A stretch of DNA of 64,000 bases, taken from NCBI GenBank assembly GCA_910576655.1, contig CAJTJC010000009.1, positions 1 through 64,000 on the forward strand, in the 5' to 3' direction. The position numbers were made by a program, and so were the translations under genes. Positions 22,069 to 30,643 of this stretch are shown here, piece after piece; within the stretch, counting starts at the first letter, position 1; the number at the start of each line of letters is the position of its first letter. This DNA is from an uncultured Christensenella sp. GTDB taxonomy: Bacteria; Bacillota; Clostridia; Christensenellales; Borkfalkiaceae. The notes under the pieces were generated by a model. The model worked only from the letters and a program-made list of their open reading frames with translations. It did no database searches and was not told the DNA's origin.

Positions 22069-23174
22069 GTGGAATTTACGTACATATTCCCTTTTGTAAA
22101 AGTAAATGCAGGTACTGCGATTTTGCGTCGTTTCCCGACAAGATAGGCTTTGCCGAAAGCTATATGGCGTGCGTCTACCGCGAAATGTCAAAGCGGAAAA
22201 ACGAGCTTAAAAATTACAAATTCGATACGCTGTATATAGGCGGCGGCACGCCGTCGGTCGTGGACGAAAATTATATAGCTATGCTTATTGCGTCGGCAAA
22301 AAAGAATTTCAATCTTGCGCCCGACGCGGAAATTACCATTGAAATGAACCCCGGCACGGTCAGCGCGGGTAAGATTGCCGCATACAAAAAAAGCGGCATA
22401 AACCGCTTTTCGGTGGGGCTTCAAACCGCCGTAGACGCCCAGCTTGAAGATATAGGCAGAATACATAATTTAAAGGACTTCGAAAACTGCGCCCGTCTTT
22501 TGAAGGGCGAAAATTTCAGCGTCGATATAATGATAGGCTTAAAGGGTCAGACTGAGGCGGATATAGAAAAGAGTATTTCCGTCGCGGCAAATTCTGGTGC
22601 AAGTCATATTTCCGTTTACGCGTTGACGCCCGAGGACGGAACGCCGATATATACCGACTATTTAAACGGCGAGCTGCCCGACGGCGACGAGGTGGCAGGT
22701 CAGTACGCTTACGCGGCAGATAAGCTTTCGAAGCTCGGTTTCGAAAGGTACGAGGTTTCCAATTTCTGTAAAAGGGGCAAAGAGAGCCGCCATAATTTAA
22801 ACTACTGGCGCAGGGGCGAGTATATCGGCTTCGGCGTTTCGGCGTCGTCGTGTATCAATAACGTGCGCTTTACCAACACTTTTGACTTGGACGAATATTT
22901 CAAGTGCATACTGTCGGATAACTTCGCGGTGATAGATAGCGAAAAAATAGACGAAAACGGTCAAAAAGAAGAGTATATTATGCTTGCGCTGCGCACTGCG
23001 AGCGGCATAAATTTAAGCGAGTACCGCGCAAATTTCGGCGTCGGGTTCGAGGAAGAGTATGCCGACACGCTTGCAAAGCTTGCGCCTTTTTTCGAAAAAA
23101 AGAACGGCAGAGTGTTTATCCGCCCGGAGCATTTGTACGTACAAAACAGCATAATAATCAATTTTTTTAAGTAA
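22065..23174 (+). CDS. hemW: HemW, radical SAM heme chaperone-like protein
   Basis: A 369-residue radical SAM protein. C11, C15 and C18 in HIPFCKSKCRYCDF bind the 4Fe-4S cluster; YIGGGTPS, EMNPGT, RFSVGLQT and SVYALTPEDGTP follow, ending with a HemW C-terminal domain (LALRTASGINLSEYRANFG). HemW lacks the extra residues of true HemN and is thought to deliver heme. I start it at ATG 22065 (ATGA overlap, AGGTGG just upstream) instead of GTG 22056. lepA-hemW is a conserved Firmicute arrangement. Confidence 0.93.
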   Translation: MSGIYVHIPFCKSKCRYCDFASFPDKIGFAESYMACVYREMSKRKNELKNYKFDTLYIGGGTPSVVDENYIAMLIASAKKNFNLAPDAEITIEMNPGTVSAGKIAAYKKSGINRFSVGLQTAVDAQLEDIGRIHNLKDFENCARLLKGENFSVDIMIGLKGQTEADIEKSISVAANSGASHISVYALTPEDGTPIYTDYLNGELPDGDEVAGQYAYAADKLSKLGFERYEVSNFCKRGKESRHNLNYWRRGEYIGFGVSASSCINNVRFTNTFDLDEYFKCILSDNFAVIDSEKIDENGQKEEYIMLALRTASGINLSEYRANFGVGFEEEYADTLAKLAPFFEKKNGRVFIRPEHLYVQNSIIINFFK

Positions 23175-23213
23175 ATTTAATTTAAGCTTTGTAATTTTTT
23201 TAGAAAAAAATTA

Positions 23214-23242
23214 TTGAAATTGTCAAACAACCGTGATATAAT
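23214..23242 (+). promoter_or_regulatory. promoter of the large surface protein gene
   Basis: TTGAAA (23214-23219), 17 nt, TATAAT (23237-23242); an AGGTG ribosome site precedes ATG 23262. Confidence 0.7.
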
Positions 23243-23261
23243 TAGAAAACAGGTGATAATT

Positions 23262-25802
23262 ATGTCGAAAAATACAATCATAAATAAGAAAAAAATAGGG
23301 GGGGGGAGCGCCCCTTATAGTGTAAGTCAAAGCAGAAGGCTTTGGCTGTCGTTAATAATGTCATTTTTATGTGCTGCACTGTCGTGCTGCACATTTTTGT
23401 TGTCCTTTGAATGCGGGAAAAGCGTATCGGCGCAGACTGAAAAAACGGCGGAAATACCGCCCTGTCCCTGCCACGATGGCGCCGACCCGTTAGGTTCGGG
23501 CAACGGAGGAGAGTTGAATACCGGCAATTACTGTCTTGAAGGTGACGTTGAACACTCGGTGGTAATTTATATCAGCGGTACGGTAAATCTTTGTCTTAAC
23601 GGATATAAGTTCAAACATACGGGCAATTCTGAGGCATTTAAAGTGCACGCCGGAGCAACTTTGAACTTATTTGACTGCGGAAACGACGAAGCGCATAAGC
23701 ACTATTACGAAAAAGGGTCTGACGGCGTATATAATTTTACTCAAGAGGAAACAGATTCTTACCTTACGGGCGGTGTTATCTGCGGGGGAACCTGTGCGGT
23801 TTCTTACGTTAATCCCGGCGCTAATTTTAATATGTACGGCGGTAATCTGGCAGGTAATAAGGGTTTCTATTACGGAGCCGTATTCGTAACAACCTTTAAT
23901 ATGTACGGCGGAAAAATCTGTGGAAATTCCGGATACACTGCCGGCGGCGTATATGTCAATGTCGGTGCGACTTTTGATATGTACGGCGGTGAAATTACCG
24001 ATAACAGCACGACGTATTGGGGCAGTGGCGGAGGAGTACATAGTAGCGGTTCGTTTACTGTTTCCGGTTCGGCAAAAATTTACGGTAATACAATCCCCTC
24101 CCCGAACTATGATAAAATATTGGTAAACAATCTTTGTTTGCAAAATAAAATAAACGTAGGCGAACTCAACGAAGATGCATATATAGGGACGTCTGTCAAA
24201 AACGGAAGCTTTAATTACCTTGATGGCAGTTTTATAGGTACAAACAATTCCGGTAAGGATGTCGATTATTTGCTTGAACATAATTTTTTTGACGATACGG
24301 GCGAGCACGTACACAGTTTAGGCGAATTAATAGCCGAAGTGCCCGCAACGTGTTCTTCAACGGGAATGCAGGCTCACTATACCTGTACTGTTTCCGGTTG
24401 TGACGCTTACTTCGATTCTTCGAAGACAAAAGTATCAAAGCAAACGCTTGAAATACCTACTGCAGAGCATTCGCCTGAAAAGGTTGAGGGCAGACCTGCG
24501 ACGTGTACCGAGGACGGATTGACGGACGGTGAAAAATGTTCGGTCTGCCGGACCGTTATTAAGGAACAGCAGACAATACCCCGGACGGGGCACAATTATG
24601 AAAAGAGCGGGGAAAAGCCGCCTACTGAAACCGAAGCGGGATATACGGAGTATACCTGCGCAAACTGCGGGGACAGTTATAAGGATACGATACCCGAGAC
24701 GGGACATACGCACGATTACAAGGCGGAAGTCGTTCTGCCCGATTGCACTGAACAGGGTTATACCGTTTATACCTGTGCGGGCTGCGAAGACAGCTACGAA
24801 GACGATTATACGGACGCGCTCGGGCACAACCTGACTCAAACGGAGGTTAAGGCAACGTGCGAGGACGGCGGTTATATCAGACATTCCTGTACCCGTTGCG
24901 ATTATTCCTACGACGATAATGAAATGCCGGCGCTCGGGCACGACTATTCAGACGGACTGTCGCGCTGGGAATGGGCGGAAAATTATTTTAACGCAAAGGC
25001 TATTTTCGAGTGTACGAGAGGTGATAACCATTCCGAAGAGGTATCCGCCGAGGTGGACGAGGAGCGCACGACGGCGACCTGTACGCAGGCAGGGGATGTT
25101 ACGTTTATAGCGATTGTAATATTCGAAGGCATAACGTATAGCGATACGCGAGAGGTAACGGGTACTACCGTACCGCACAAATACGTTCTCGGGGAATGGG
25201 TATGGAACGGAGCGGAAAGCGCGAGCGTGACGTATACCTGCTCGGTATGCGGTGACAGCGGAAGCGCAACGGGCGAAGCGAAGGAAGAGAGGACGGAGCC
25301 GACTTGCGAAACGGACGGAGCTGTAACGTATACCGTAACTGTGGAATACCCGTATTTGCAGAAGGCAACGGACGTAAAGATAGAACCGATACCCGCAACG
25401 GGACACGAATTTACGGCTGAATGGATATGGAGCGAAGATAATAAGGCGATCGTGACTATAACGTGCGGAAAGTGCGAAGAGAGCGAACAGCCCGAAGTTA
25501 ATATAGTTTACGACGAAGAAAGCAAAACGTATACCGCTACTGCGGAATATGGCGGAATGGTATTTTCCGATACTAAAACGGTAACGCAGACCTCGCCTGA
25601 CGAACCCGACAATCCCGACGGTACGGACGGCACTGACGGCGCAAACAGCGGATTTCCTTGGATACTTATATTGATAGGCGGATTGCTGTTACTGCTTTTC
25701 ATAATAATACTTATAATTATTTTAAAACGCAGGCCGTCCGAAGAAGAGGAAGAATACGACTACGACGAAGAGGACGACGAGGACTACGACGACGATTATT
25801 AA
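23262..25802 (+). CDS. large cell-surface protein: beta-helix, CxxC repeats, membrane anchor and acidic tail
   Basis: An 846-residue surface protein. After a short basic start that contains a run of nine G bases (codons 13-15), a signal anchor (about 28-50, LSLIMSFLCAALSCCTFLLSF) leads to a beta-helix-like part with repeated FNMYGG/FDMYGG turns (about 190-270). Then come cysteine-pair repeats separated by GH(N/T)Y or LGH spacers (CSVCRTV, CANCGDSY, CAGCEDSY, CTRCDYSY, CSVCGDSG, CGKCEES) to about 730. The C-terminus has a membrane helix (WILILIGGLLLLLFIIILIIIL) and a cytoplasmic tail made almost only of Glu, Asp and Tyr. It is probably exposed and adhesive. The repeats resemble those of the element protein at 2-1027. 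Confidence 0.75.
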   Translation: MSKNTIINKKKIGGGSAPYSVSQSRRLWLSLIMSFLCAALSCCTFLLSFECGKSVSAQTEKTAEIPPCPCHDGADPLGSGNGGELNTGNYCLEGDVEHSVVIYISGTVNLCLNGYKFKHTGNSEAFKVHAGATLNLFDCGNDEAHKHYYEKGSDGVYNFTQEETDSYLTGGVICGGTCAVSYVNPGANFNMYGGNLAGNKGFYYGAVFVTTFNMYGGKICGNSGYTAGGVYVNVGATFDMYGGEITDNSTTYWGSGGGVHSSGSFTVSGSAKIYGNTIPSPNYDKILVNNLCLQNKINVGELNEDAYIGTSVKNGSFNYLDGSFIGTNNSGKDVDYLLEHNFFDDTGEHVHSLGELIAEVPATCSSTGMQAHYTCTVSGCDAYFDSSKTKVSKQTLEIPTAEHSPEKVEGRPATCTEDGLTDGEKCSVCRTVIKEQQTIPRTGHNYEKSGEKPPTETEAGYTEYTCANCGDSYKDTIPETGHTHDYKAEVVLPDCTEQGYTVYTCAGCEDSYEDDYTDALGHNLTQTEVKATCEDGGYIRHSCTRCDYSYDDNEMPALGHDYSDGLSRWEWAENYFNAKAIFECTRGDNHSEEVSAEVDEERTTATCTQAGDVTFIAIVIFEGITYSDTREVTGTTVPHKYVLGEWVWNGAESASVTYTCSVCGDSGSATGEAKEERTEPTCETDGAVTYTVTVEYPYLQKATDVKIEPIPATGHEFTAEWIWSEDNKAIVTITCGKCEESEQPEVNIVYDEESKTYTATAEYGGMVFSDTKTVTQTSPDEPDNPDGTDGTDGANSGFPWILILIGGLLLLLFIIILIIILKRRPSEEEEEYDYDEEDDEDYDDDY

Positions 25803-25841
25803 AAAAATAGCCGAAGCGGGTTAACCGCTTCGGCTATTTTT
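25803..25841. terminator. bidirectional terminator
   Basis: A 17-bp stem (25803-25819 with 25825-25841), core AGCCGAAGCGG against CCGCTTCGGCT, flanked by A and T runs between convergent genes. Confidence 0.92.
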
Positions 25842-26484
25842 ATCCGATTTGTTTGGTGGCTATCACCGTTCCGCGCTCGCCGTCAACGAGGTAGGCGGTT
25901 ATGCGTTTTTCTCTGTCGCATACGCCCACGTAATAGTAGCAGCCGTCGTCGTAAAGCAGGCGCACCATAATTTCCGCAAGGAATACGTCGCGTTGGGTCA
26001 GCGAGGCGAACAGCTCGCCGTCGTGCTCGACCGCGCATTTAATCGCTTCCTCGCAGCTTATAACGCCGTCGTAAAGCACGCTTACCGCCGTGTATTCCGC
26101 GCTCTTGCCGTCGTAGGCAAGCGTAACCGCAACGCTCTCGCCCGTGATGCTTGCACCCGTGCTAAGATAGTAACAGTTTTCTACCGACTTATAATTCATT
26201 TGTCCGTCGATACCCGCGACGGATACGTTAACCTCGTCGTAGTTCGTCGGAAGCTTTACGAAAATTTCGCAAAAGTCGCTGACCTCGCCCTTTATTCCGT
26301 CCACGGAATAGGGGTTCTCGCGTTCGGAAACGTATATCTTTATTTCGAACCCGTCGTTCGAATACAGATAGATATTGCTGCGCTTTTCCGAAACGAAGCT
26401 TAAATAATCAACCTGCTTTTTGCAACCGCTCAAAAAGCATACCGCCGCAACGGCGGCAAAAAACGCGCACAAAAATTTCTTCAT
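25840..26484 (-). CDS. lipoprotein, unknown function
   Basis: A 214-residue exported lipoprotein: signal MKKFLCAFFAAVAAVCFLSGC with the lipidated cysteine at position 21. The mature part is beta-rich with no recognised domain; the last segment (YYVGVCDREKRITAYLVDGERGTVIATKQIG) resembles PepSY-type endings. The stop lies inside the terminator stem. A TATATT ends 6 nt before the start codon, so it may be a further leaderless case, although its -35 is poor. Confidence 0.65.
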   Translation of the reverse strand: MKKFLCAFFAAVAAVCFLSGCKKQVDYLSFVSEKRSNIYLYSNDGFEIKIYVSERENPYSVDGIKGEVSDFCEIFVKLPTNYDEVNVSVAGIDGQMNYKSVENCYYLSTGASITGESVAVTLAYDGKSAEYTAVSVLYDGVISCEEAIKCAVEHDGELFASLTQRDVFLAEIMVRLLYDDGCYYYVGVCDREKRITAYLVDGERGTVIATKQIG

Positions 26485-26534
26485 ACTTAAATATATTTAC
26501 GAAACGCGATAATAAGAATATATTTTTTAAACAG

Positions 26535-26563
26535 TTGCATTTTGGCGTGCGCTATGGTAAAAT
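26535..26563 (+). promoter_or_regulatory. promoter upstream of the anchored 192-residue protein
   Basis: TTGCAT (26535-26540), 17 nt, TAAAAT (26558-26563). The start at 26580 leaves a leader of about 10 nt with no ribosome site. Confidence 0.6.
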
Positions 26564-26579
26564 TATTTTACTTCAACTT

Positions 26580-27158
26580 ATGAACAAGGTCGTTATAAAA
26601 GCTGCAACAATCACGGTCGGCGCGCTTGCCGCCGCGGGAATATTGATTTTTTCGCTGTGGATACTCATTTCTCCGCAGTCTATGGCTGCGGTCAGCGAAA
26701 GGCTGGGTAATTACGGCTTTGCGGTGACCTGCGCCGATTTAAAGTATAAATATTCGGGCGACAGCTACGACCTTGCCCGCTGCTGCGAGGACAGCATACT
26801 TTCGGGCGACGACGGGCTCGTATTGAAATACTGCGGTCAGCTCGTAGAAAAAGAGGACTTCGACGGGGTCTGCCGCCGCAGGGACGAAGAGCTTGCCCGA
26901 ACCGAATTCGGCTCTTACACGCTGAAATACAATACGTATATTATAAGTAATCTCGCCGTTTCGCAGTATCGCGCGGGCGACCTTGAAAAGGCGGTAGCGA
27001 CCGCCGAAAGCGGGGAAGAGGTAGAGTGTTTCAGAAAGCTTGTAATAGAAATACGGCTGAGCGGGTCGGCAAGCGATACGGCGGCGCTGCTAACGCTGCC
27101 CACCAGGCTGGACGCAATAGAATATATAAAGGGGCTTTTAAGCCTTCCCTTAAAGTAA
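26580..27158 (+). CDS. membrane-anchored protein with helical repeats, unknown function
   Basis: A 192-residue protein with one N-terminal membrane helix (about 9-32, TVGALAAAGILIFSLWILIS) and an extracytoplasmic helical part that looks TPR-like (YSGDSYDLARCCEDSILSGDDG, NLAVSQYRAGDLEKAVATAESGEE). An upstream in-frame TTG at 26535 coincides with the -35 element, so ATG 26580 is the start. No family recognised. Confidence 0.6.
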   Translation: MNKVVIKAATITVGALAAAGILIFSLWILISPQSMAAVSERLGNYGFAVTCADLKYKYSGDSYDLARCCEDSILSGDDGLVLKYCGQLVEKEDFDGVCRRRDEELARTEFGSYTLKYNTYIISNLAVSQYRAGDLEKAVATAESGEEVECFRKLVIEIRLSGSASDTAALLTLPTRLDAIEYIKGLLSLPLK

Positions 27159-27160
27159 AT

Positions 27161-27219
27161 AACCGCCGCGCGATAACGCGCGGCGGCTTTTGTTTGCCCC
27201 GCGTTATCGCGCGGCGGCT
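27161..27219. terminator. bidirectional terminator with a third, competing arm
   Basis: Arm A (27163-27180) can pair either with the adjacent CGCGGCGG (arm B, near 27178-27187) or with a perfect 18-base complement at 27200-27217 (arm C). Both B and C run into T tracts. It separates convergent genes and includes the stop codon of the minus-strand gene. Confidence 0.75.
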
Positions 27220-27950
27220 TTTTTCATAACGGCGGTCAACGGCCCGAACAGCGTTGCGCACGTTACGGCGGCGCAGACCGTCTGCGGCAGCATTGCCGTA
27301 AAGGACGCATAGAAATACGCCAGCGCGGTCAGCTTGGAATATCCGAAAATAAGAGGGGTTATGATGTCGTCGAACAGGGTGAATATCACCGTCATAGCCG
27401 CGCCCGCGCTTGCAACCACTATAATTTTCAGCGTCTCGTACCTGCCCTTTACGGCAGAGAAAAACACAAAATCGTATATCGCGCATAGCCCTATGCAAAG
27501 CGCGAAAACCACCCAAAGCAGCACCTTGACGGTAACGGCGTAAATTTCGGCAACCTTTATCGCGTCTGTAAAGTAACACGCCGCGCATACCGCCGCAGCG
27601 CAAATCAGCGCGGCGTTCAACGCTATAAGGCAAATCGGCGAGGAAAAGCTTTTGCATCGCCCGAGCAGCCCCGAAACGGCGGCGAGCAGCGGATAATATA
27701 TTAAATAAAGTATTATCACGGTCGGGTAAAATCCGAACACGAAGCACCTTAAAAGGGAGAACGCCACCGCGCATATCGCGCCCCGCCGCACCCCGAAGGA
27801 AAAGGAAAAGGCTATCAATATAACCGTAACTATTTCCACGCCCGCAACGAACGAAAAAACGAACTGCGCGCCGATTAGCAGCGCGCAAGTAATCGCGATA
27901 TATGCAATCTCTGCGGTGAGAGAAATTTTTTTCCGTTCGGGCTTTACCAT
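27204..27950 (-). CDS. ECF transporter S-component-like membrane protein
   Basis: A 248-residue protein with about six membrane helices starting at MVKPERKKISLTAEIAYIAI. The N-terminal region (ALLIGAQFVFSFVAGVEIVTVILIAFSFSFGVRRGAICAVAFSLLRCFVFGF) follows the ECF S-component pattern, where an S subunit captures a vitamin for an energizing module encoded elsewhere. Its start overlaps the upstream DUF4430 lipoprotein gene by 7 nt. DUF4430 is related to cobalamin-binding folds, so the pair may capture a corrinoid or similar cofactor; the substrate is not shown by the sequence. Confidence 0.65.
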   Translation of the reverse strand: MVKPERKKISLTAEIAYIAITCALLIGAQFVFSFVAGVEIVTVILIAFSFSFGVRRGAICAVAFSLLRCFVFGFYPTVIILYLIYYPLLAAVSGLLGRCKSFSSPICLIALNAALICAAAVCAACYFTDAIKVAEIYAVTVKVLLWVVFALCIGLCAIYDFVFFSAVKGRYETLKIIVVASAGAAMTVIFTLFDDIITPLIFGYSKLTALAYFYASFTAMLPQTVCAAVTCATLFGPLTAVMKKAAAR

Positions 27951-28402
27951 GAGTATTCGTAGTGCTCGTAAACCAAAGCGTATGTGCCGTTTTCTATGCA
28001 GGGCAGTGCGGAAACGCCGTAGCTTGCCTTGTACAGCGTCGTGTCGCCGTATACGCAAGTTTCGCCGTCGCCCGCGTAAATTACGCCGCCGTGCACCGTA
28101 AAGTCGATATAAACTGTCCAGGCGTAGCCCTCGGACGAGCTCGGCGAAGAGGAAATAACCTCGTTTTCCTTGCCGTTTACCGAGGTTATGAAAAGTCCGT
28201 AGTCGCCTTTTTCGCCCTCGTAGGTCAGCTTGCCTTCGTCCTTCAAAAGCGCGAGGTAGTCTTCAAGCGTTTCGCACGCCGCTTCGGGGACGATAATTAC
28301 GGCTGTTTCGTCGTCTATTACGGTTGTTTTAACGGGTGTTTTTGCGCAGCCTGCGGCTAAAAATACAACCGCAAGCGCCGCTATCGGGACGAGTTTTTTC
28401 AT
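27944..28402 (-). CDS. DUF4430 domain lipoprotein
   Basis: A 152-residue lipoprotein: signal MKKLVPIAALAVVFLAAGC with lipidated C19. The mature part has the DUF4430 pattern (CETLEDYLALLKDEGKLTYEG, GLFITSVNGKEN, EGYAWTVYIDF), a small fold related to the C-terminal domain of transcobalamin. It is encoded directly before an ECF S-component-like gene, so it is probably an extracellular substrate-binding aid. Translation starts exactly at the predicted transcription start of a consensus promoter. Confidence 0.75.
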   Translation of the reverse strand: MKKLVPIAALAVVFLAAGCAKTPVKTTVIDDETAVIIVPEAACETLEDYLALLKDEGKLTYEGEKGDYGLFITSVNGKENEVISSSPSSSEGYAWTVYIDFTVHGGVIYAGDGETCVYGDTTLYKASYGVSALPCIENGTYALVYEHYEYSW

Positions 28403-28437
28403 AATTAAATTGTACGATTTTTGTCCGCTTATGTCAA
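28402..28437 (-). promoter_or_regulatory. promoter of the DUF4430/ECF-S operon; start codon at predicted transcription start
   Basis: Minus strand: TTGACA (28437-28432), 17 nt, TACAAT (28414-28409), six bases, ATG (28402). No ribosome site exists. Confidence 0.8.
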
Positions 28438-28441
28438 CCGT

Positions 28442-28471
28442 TTGACTTTAATGCCGCCGATATAATATAAT
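28442..28471 (+). promoter_or_regulatory. alr promoter
   Basis: TTGACT (28442-28447), 18 nt, TATAAT (28466-28471), back-to-back with the divergent lipoprotein promoter. The leader of about 32 nt shows no Shine-Dalgarno site. Confidence 0.6.
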
Positions 28472-28509
28472 GTAACCGAATTATCTTCGCGCGCATATTT
28501 ATATACGGT

Positions 28510-29478
28510 ATGCAAAAAACGCTTTCCGTAATAGATTTACGCGCCGTCAGGGCGAACGCAGAAAGGATAAAAGAGCTTGCGTGCGGCAGCGAGTTCTGGG
28601 CGGTTGTCAAAGCCGACGCTTACGGGCACGGCGCGGAAGAGGTGTCGCGCAGTATCGAGGATATTGCCGACGGTTTTTGCGTTGCAATCGTCGAAGAGGG
28701 GATTGCCCTGCGCGTTGCCGGCATAACCAAGCCAGTGCTCGTATTTACGCCTCCGCTCGACGGCTACGACGCCGCAAGGGCAAGGGAATACGGCCTGACC
28801 GTTACCGTCAATTCGGCCGAAACGGCGCGCCTTTGCCGAGGCATCGCCTGCCACGTAAAGGTAAATACGGGCATGAACAGAATGGGCTGCGGCATTTCCG
28901 AGCTGCCCGAAATTCTGAATATTGCCGCAGACTGCGCGGAGGGGGTATATTCGCATCTCTACGCCCCGCACGACAATATAGCAAGCGCGGCTCAGCTCGC
29001 CCTGTTCGAGCGGGCGGCGCGCTTCGTAAAAACTTATCGCCCTACGGCGGTTGCGCATCTTTCGGCAAGCGGGGGACTGCTGCGCGGAGGACGGTACCTT
29101 TTCGACGGCGTCAGGGCGGGAATACTACTCTACGGCTATGCGCCATACGGCTTCGAAGCGGACGTCAAGCCTGCGTTAAAGGTCTACGCGCGGCGCGCGC
29201 AGACGACGCGGTTTTCGGGCGGCGGCATAGGCTACAACCGCGCCGACAAACGGTACGGCGAGCTGGGCGTCTACAGGTGCGGCTATGCCGACGGGTTTTC
29301 GCGCACGGTGCCGCTCGGTGAAAAGACGCTTTGTATGGACAGCTTTATTTCTCAATGCCGCGAGGATATTACGTGCGTTATGGAAAACGCGGACGAGTAT
29401 GCGGCGCGGCTCGCAACCATTTCTTACGAGGTGCTTACAAGCGTGACCCGCCGAAGCGAAAGAATATACCTACGGTAG
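28510..29478 (+). CDS. alr: alanine racemase, short form
   Basis: A 322-residue PLP enzyme that makes D-alanine for peptidoglycan. K34 in AVVKADAYGHG is the PLP-binding lysine. Further family motifs are KVNTGMNRMGC, SHLYAPHD, AHLSASGGLL, VRAGILLYGYAP, GIGYNRAD and GYADGFSRTVP, with CMDSFIS in place of the usual CMDQ. The family is normally 360-390 residues; the C-terminal beta domain is shortened here. No frameshift that would extend it was found. Confidence 0.88.
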   Translation: MQKTLSVIDLRAVRANAERIKELACGSEFWAVVKADAYGHGAEEVSRSIEDIADGFCVAIVEEGIALRVAGITKPVLVFTPPLDGYDAARAREYGLTVTVNSAETARLCRGIACHVKVNTGMNRMGCGISELPEILNIAADCAEGVYSHLYAPHDNIASAAQLALFERAARFVKTYRPTAVAHLSASGGLLRGGRYLFDGVRAGILLYGYAPYGFEADVKPALKVYARRAQTTRFSGGGIGYNRADKRYGELGVYRCGYADGFSRTVPLGEKTLCMDSFISQCREDITCVMENADEYAARLATISYEVLTSVTRRSERIYLR

Positions 29479-29527
29479 TAGGCAAATTCTCGGCGGACAA
29501 GCTTTTTAAAAAAAAGGATATACTATT

Positions 29528-30133
29528 ATGGAACTAAACTCACGGCAAAAGCGGCAGCGCGTCCTGCTTGAAATAAAAGATTTTCTTGCGGGGGCGGCGT
29601 TTCCGTTCATGCTTCAGCTGGTGCTCAGCGCGTCGGTAATTCTCTTTGCCGACTACAACGACGAGCCCGTCATTCAGGGCTTCGCGCTTGCCGCCGGCGA
29701 AATAATGCTGATTGCCGCATATTTTATTTTCGGCAGGCAGAACGGCGTTTCGGCGTACAGAAAAACGGTTCTGACGCAAAAAAAGCGCGATATGCAGGTA
29801 AACGACGTTAAGGTCTACTACAAGACGGGCGAATACGCGCTTTGGAAGGGCTTTGCAATCGGCGCGCTTTCGGTGGTGCCGTTCGTTATTTTTCAGCTTA
29901 TCGAGTGCGTCGCGCCAAACACCGCGTGCGGGTTTTTGTTGAAATACGCGTTCGGCTGGGCGGCTTACCCGTTCATAGTGTTCGGCGTTAAAGCGCAGTG
30001 GCTCAACTTTATATGGATTGTCATTCCGATAGGCGTACACGCCGCGTCGTACTACTACGGCGGGTTTAAGGAAAAAAAGCGTCAGCAGGTCGTTGCGCAG
30101 GCTCAGGAAATCAAGGACAAGAAAAAGAAATGA
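29528..30133 (+). CDS. four-helix membrane protein, unknown function
   Basis: A 201-residue membrane protein with hydrophobic segments near 17-40, 48-67, 105-125 and 145-175 and a charged C-terminal end (KEKKRQQVVAQAQEIKDKKKK). The start has an AAAGGA site. The stop overlaps rsmD by 4 nt, so it is co-translated with the rsmD-coaD group. I do not recognise a family. Confidence 0.6.
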   Translation: MELNSRQKRQRVLLEIKDFLAGAAFPFMLQLVLSASVILFADYNDEPVIQGFALAAGEIMLIAAYFIFGRQNGVSAYRKTVLTQKKRDMQVNDVKVYYKTGEYALWKGFAIGALSVVPFVIFQLIECVAPNTACGFLLKYAFGWAAYPFIVFGVKAQWLNFIWIVIPIGVHAASYYYGGFKEKKRQQVVAQAQEIKDKKKK

Positions 30134-30642
30134 GAGTAATAAGCGGCAGATACAGGGGAATGGCGCTTGCGGGCTTTAACGGCAGCGATATACGCCCCAC
30201 CGCGGACAGGGTAAAGGAAAGCCTGTTCAATATAATTTCCGACCGCGTTGCGGGCGCGCGAGTGCTGGACGCGTTTTGCGGCAGCGGAAGCTTGGGCATA
30301 GAGTGCCTCTCGCGCGGGGCGGAGTTCGTGCATTTCAACGATAAATCGGCGGAAAGCGTCGCGCTCTGCAAAAAAAATTTATCGCGTATAGAGGGAAATT
30401 ACAAGGTCACCTGCGCGGACTTTTCGCGTACGACGGGCGAGTTCGATTTGATTTTTATCGACCCTCCTTACGCTTCGGAAGCGGGCGTTGCCGCGCTGAA
30501 CCTTGCCGCGCGTATCCTTTCAGAGGACGGAATAGCGGTTTACGAGCGCGACAGAAGCTTTACGGGTGAAATCGCGGGGCTTGAAAAGTACGACGAAAGG
30601 AAGTACGGAAGGACTTACTTAACTTTTTTTAAAAGGTCTTGA
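30130..30642 (+). CDS. rsmD: 16S rRNA (guanine966-N2)-methyltransferase RsmD
   Basis: A 170-residue SAM-dependent methyltransferase. MRVISGRYRGMAL and IRPTADRVKESLFNII are the family opening, LDAFCGSGSLGIECLSRGA binds SAM, and IFIDPPYAS carries the catalytic DPPY. It modifies a guanine in small-subunit rRNA. The order rsmD-coaD matches ylbH-coaD of Bacillus. Confidence 0.95.
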   Translation: MRVISGRYRGMALAGFNGSDIRPTADRVKESLFNIISDRVAGARVLDAFCGSGSLGIECLSRGAEFVHFNDKSAESVALCKKNLSRIEGNYKVTCADFSRTTGEFDLIFIDPPYASEAGVAALNLAARILSEDGIAVYERDRSFTGEIAGLEKYDERKYGRTYLTFFKRS

Positions 30643-30643
30643 A

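Noticed and set aside
23667..24314. 215-codon frame antisense to the large surface protein gene
   Set aside because: A mirror of repeated codons in the beta-helix region; composition and lack of motifs show it is not a gene.
23175..25802. CRISPR array or tandem DNA repeat in the CxxC repeat region
   Set aside because: The repetition is in the protein pattern; the DNA copies are degenerate and unevenly spaced.
28496..28512. Leaderless promoter for alr
   Set aside because: AT-rich hexamers occur just before the start, but no -35 is placed correctly; the TTGACT-18-TATAAT pair further upstream is a better promoter, giving a short leader.
29331..29537. Possible frameshifted C-terminal continuation of alr
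   Set aside because: The alternative frame does not resemble the alanine racemase C-terminal domain, so a sequencing error does not explain the short protein.
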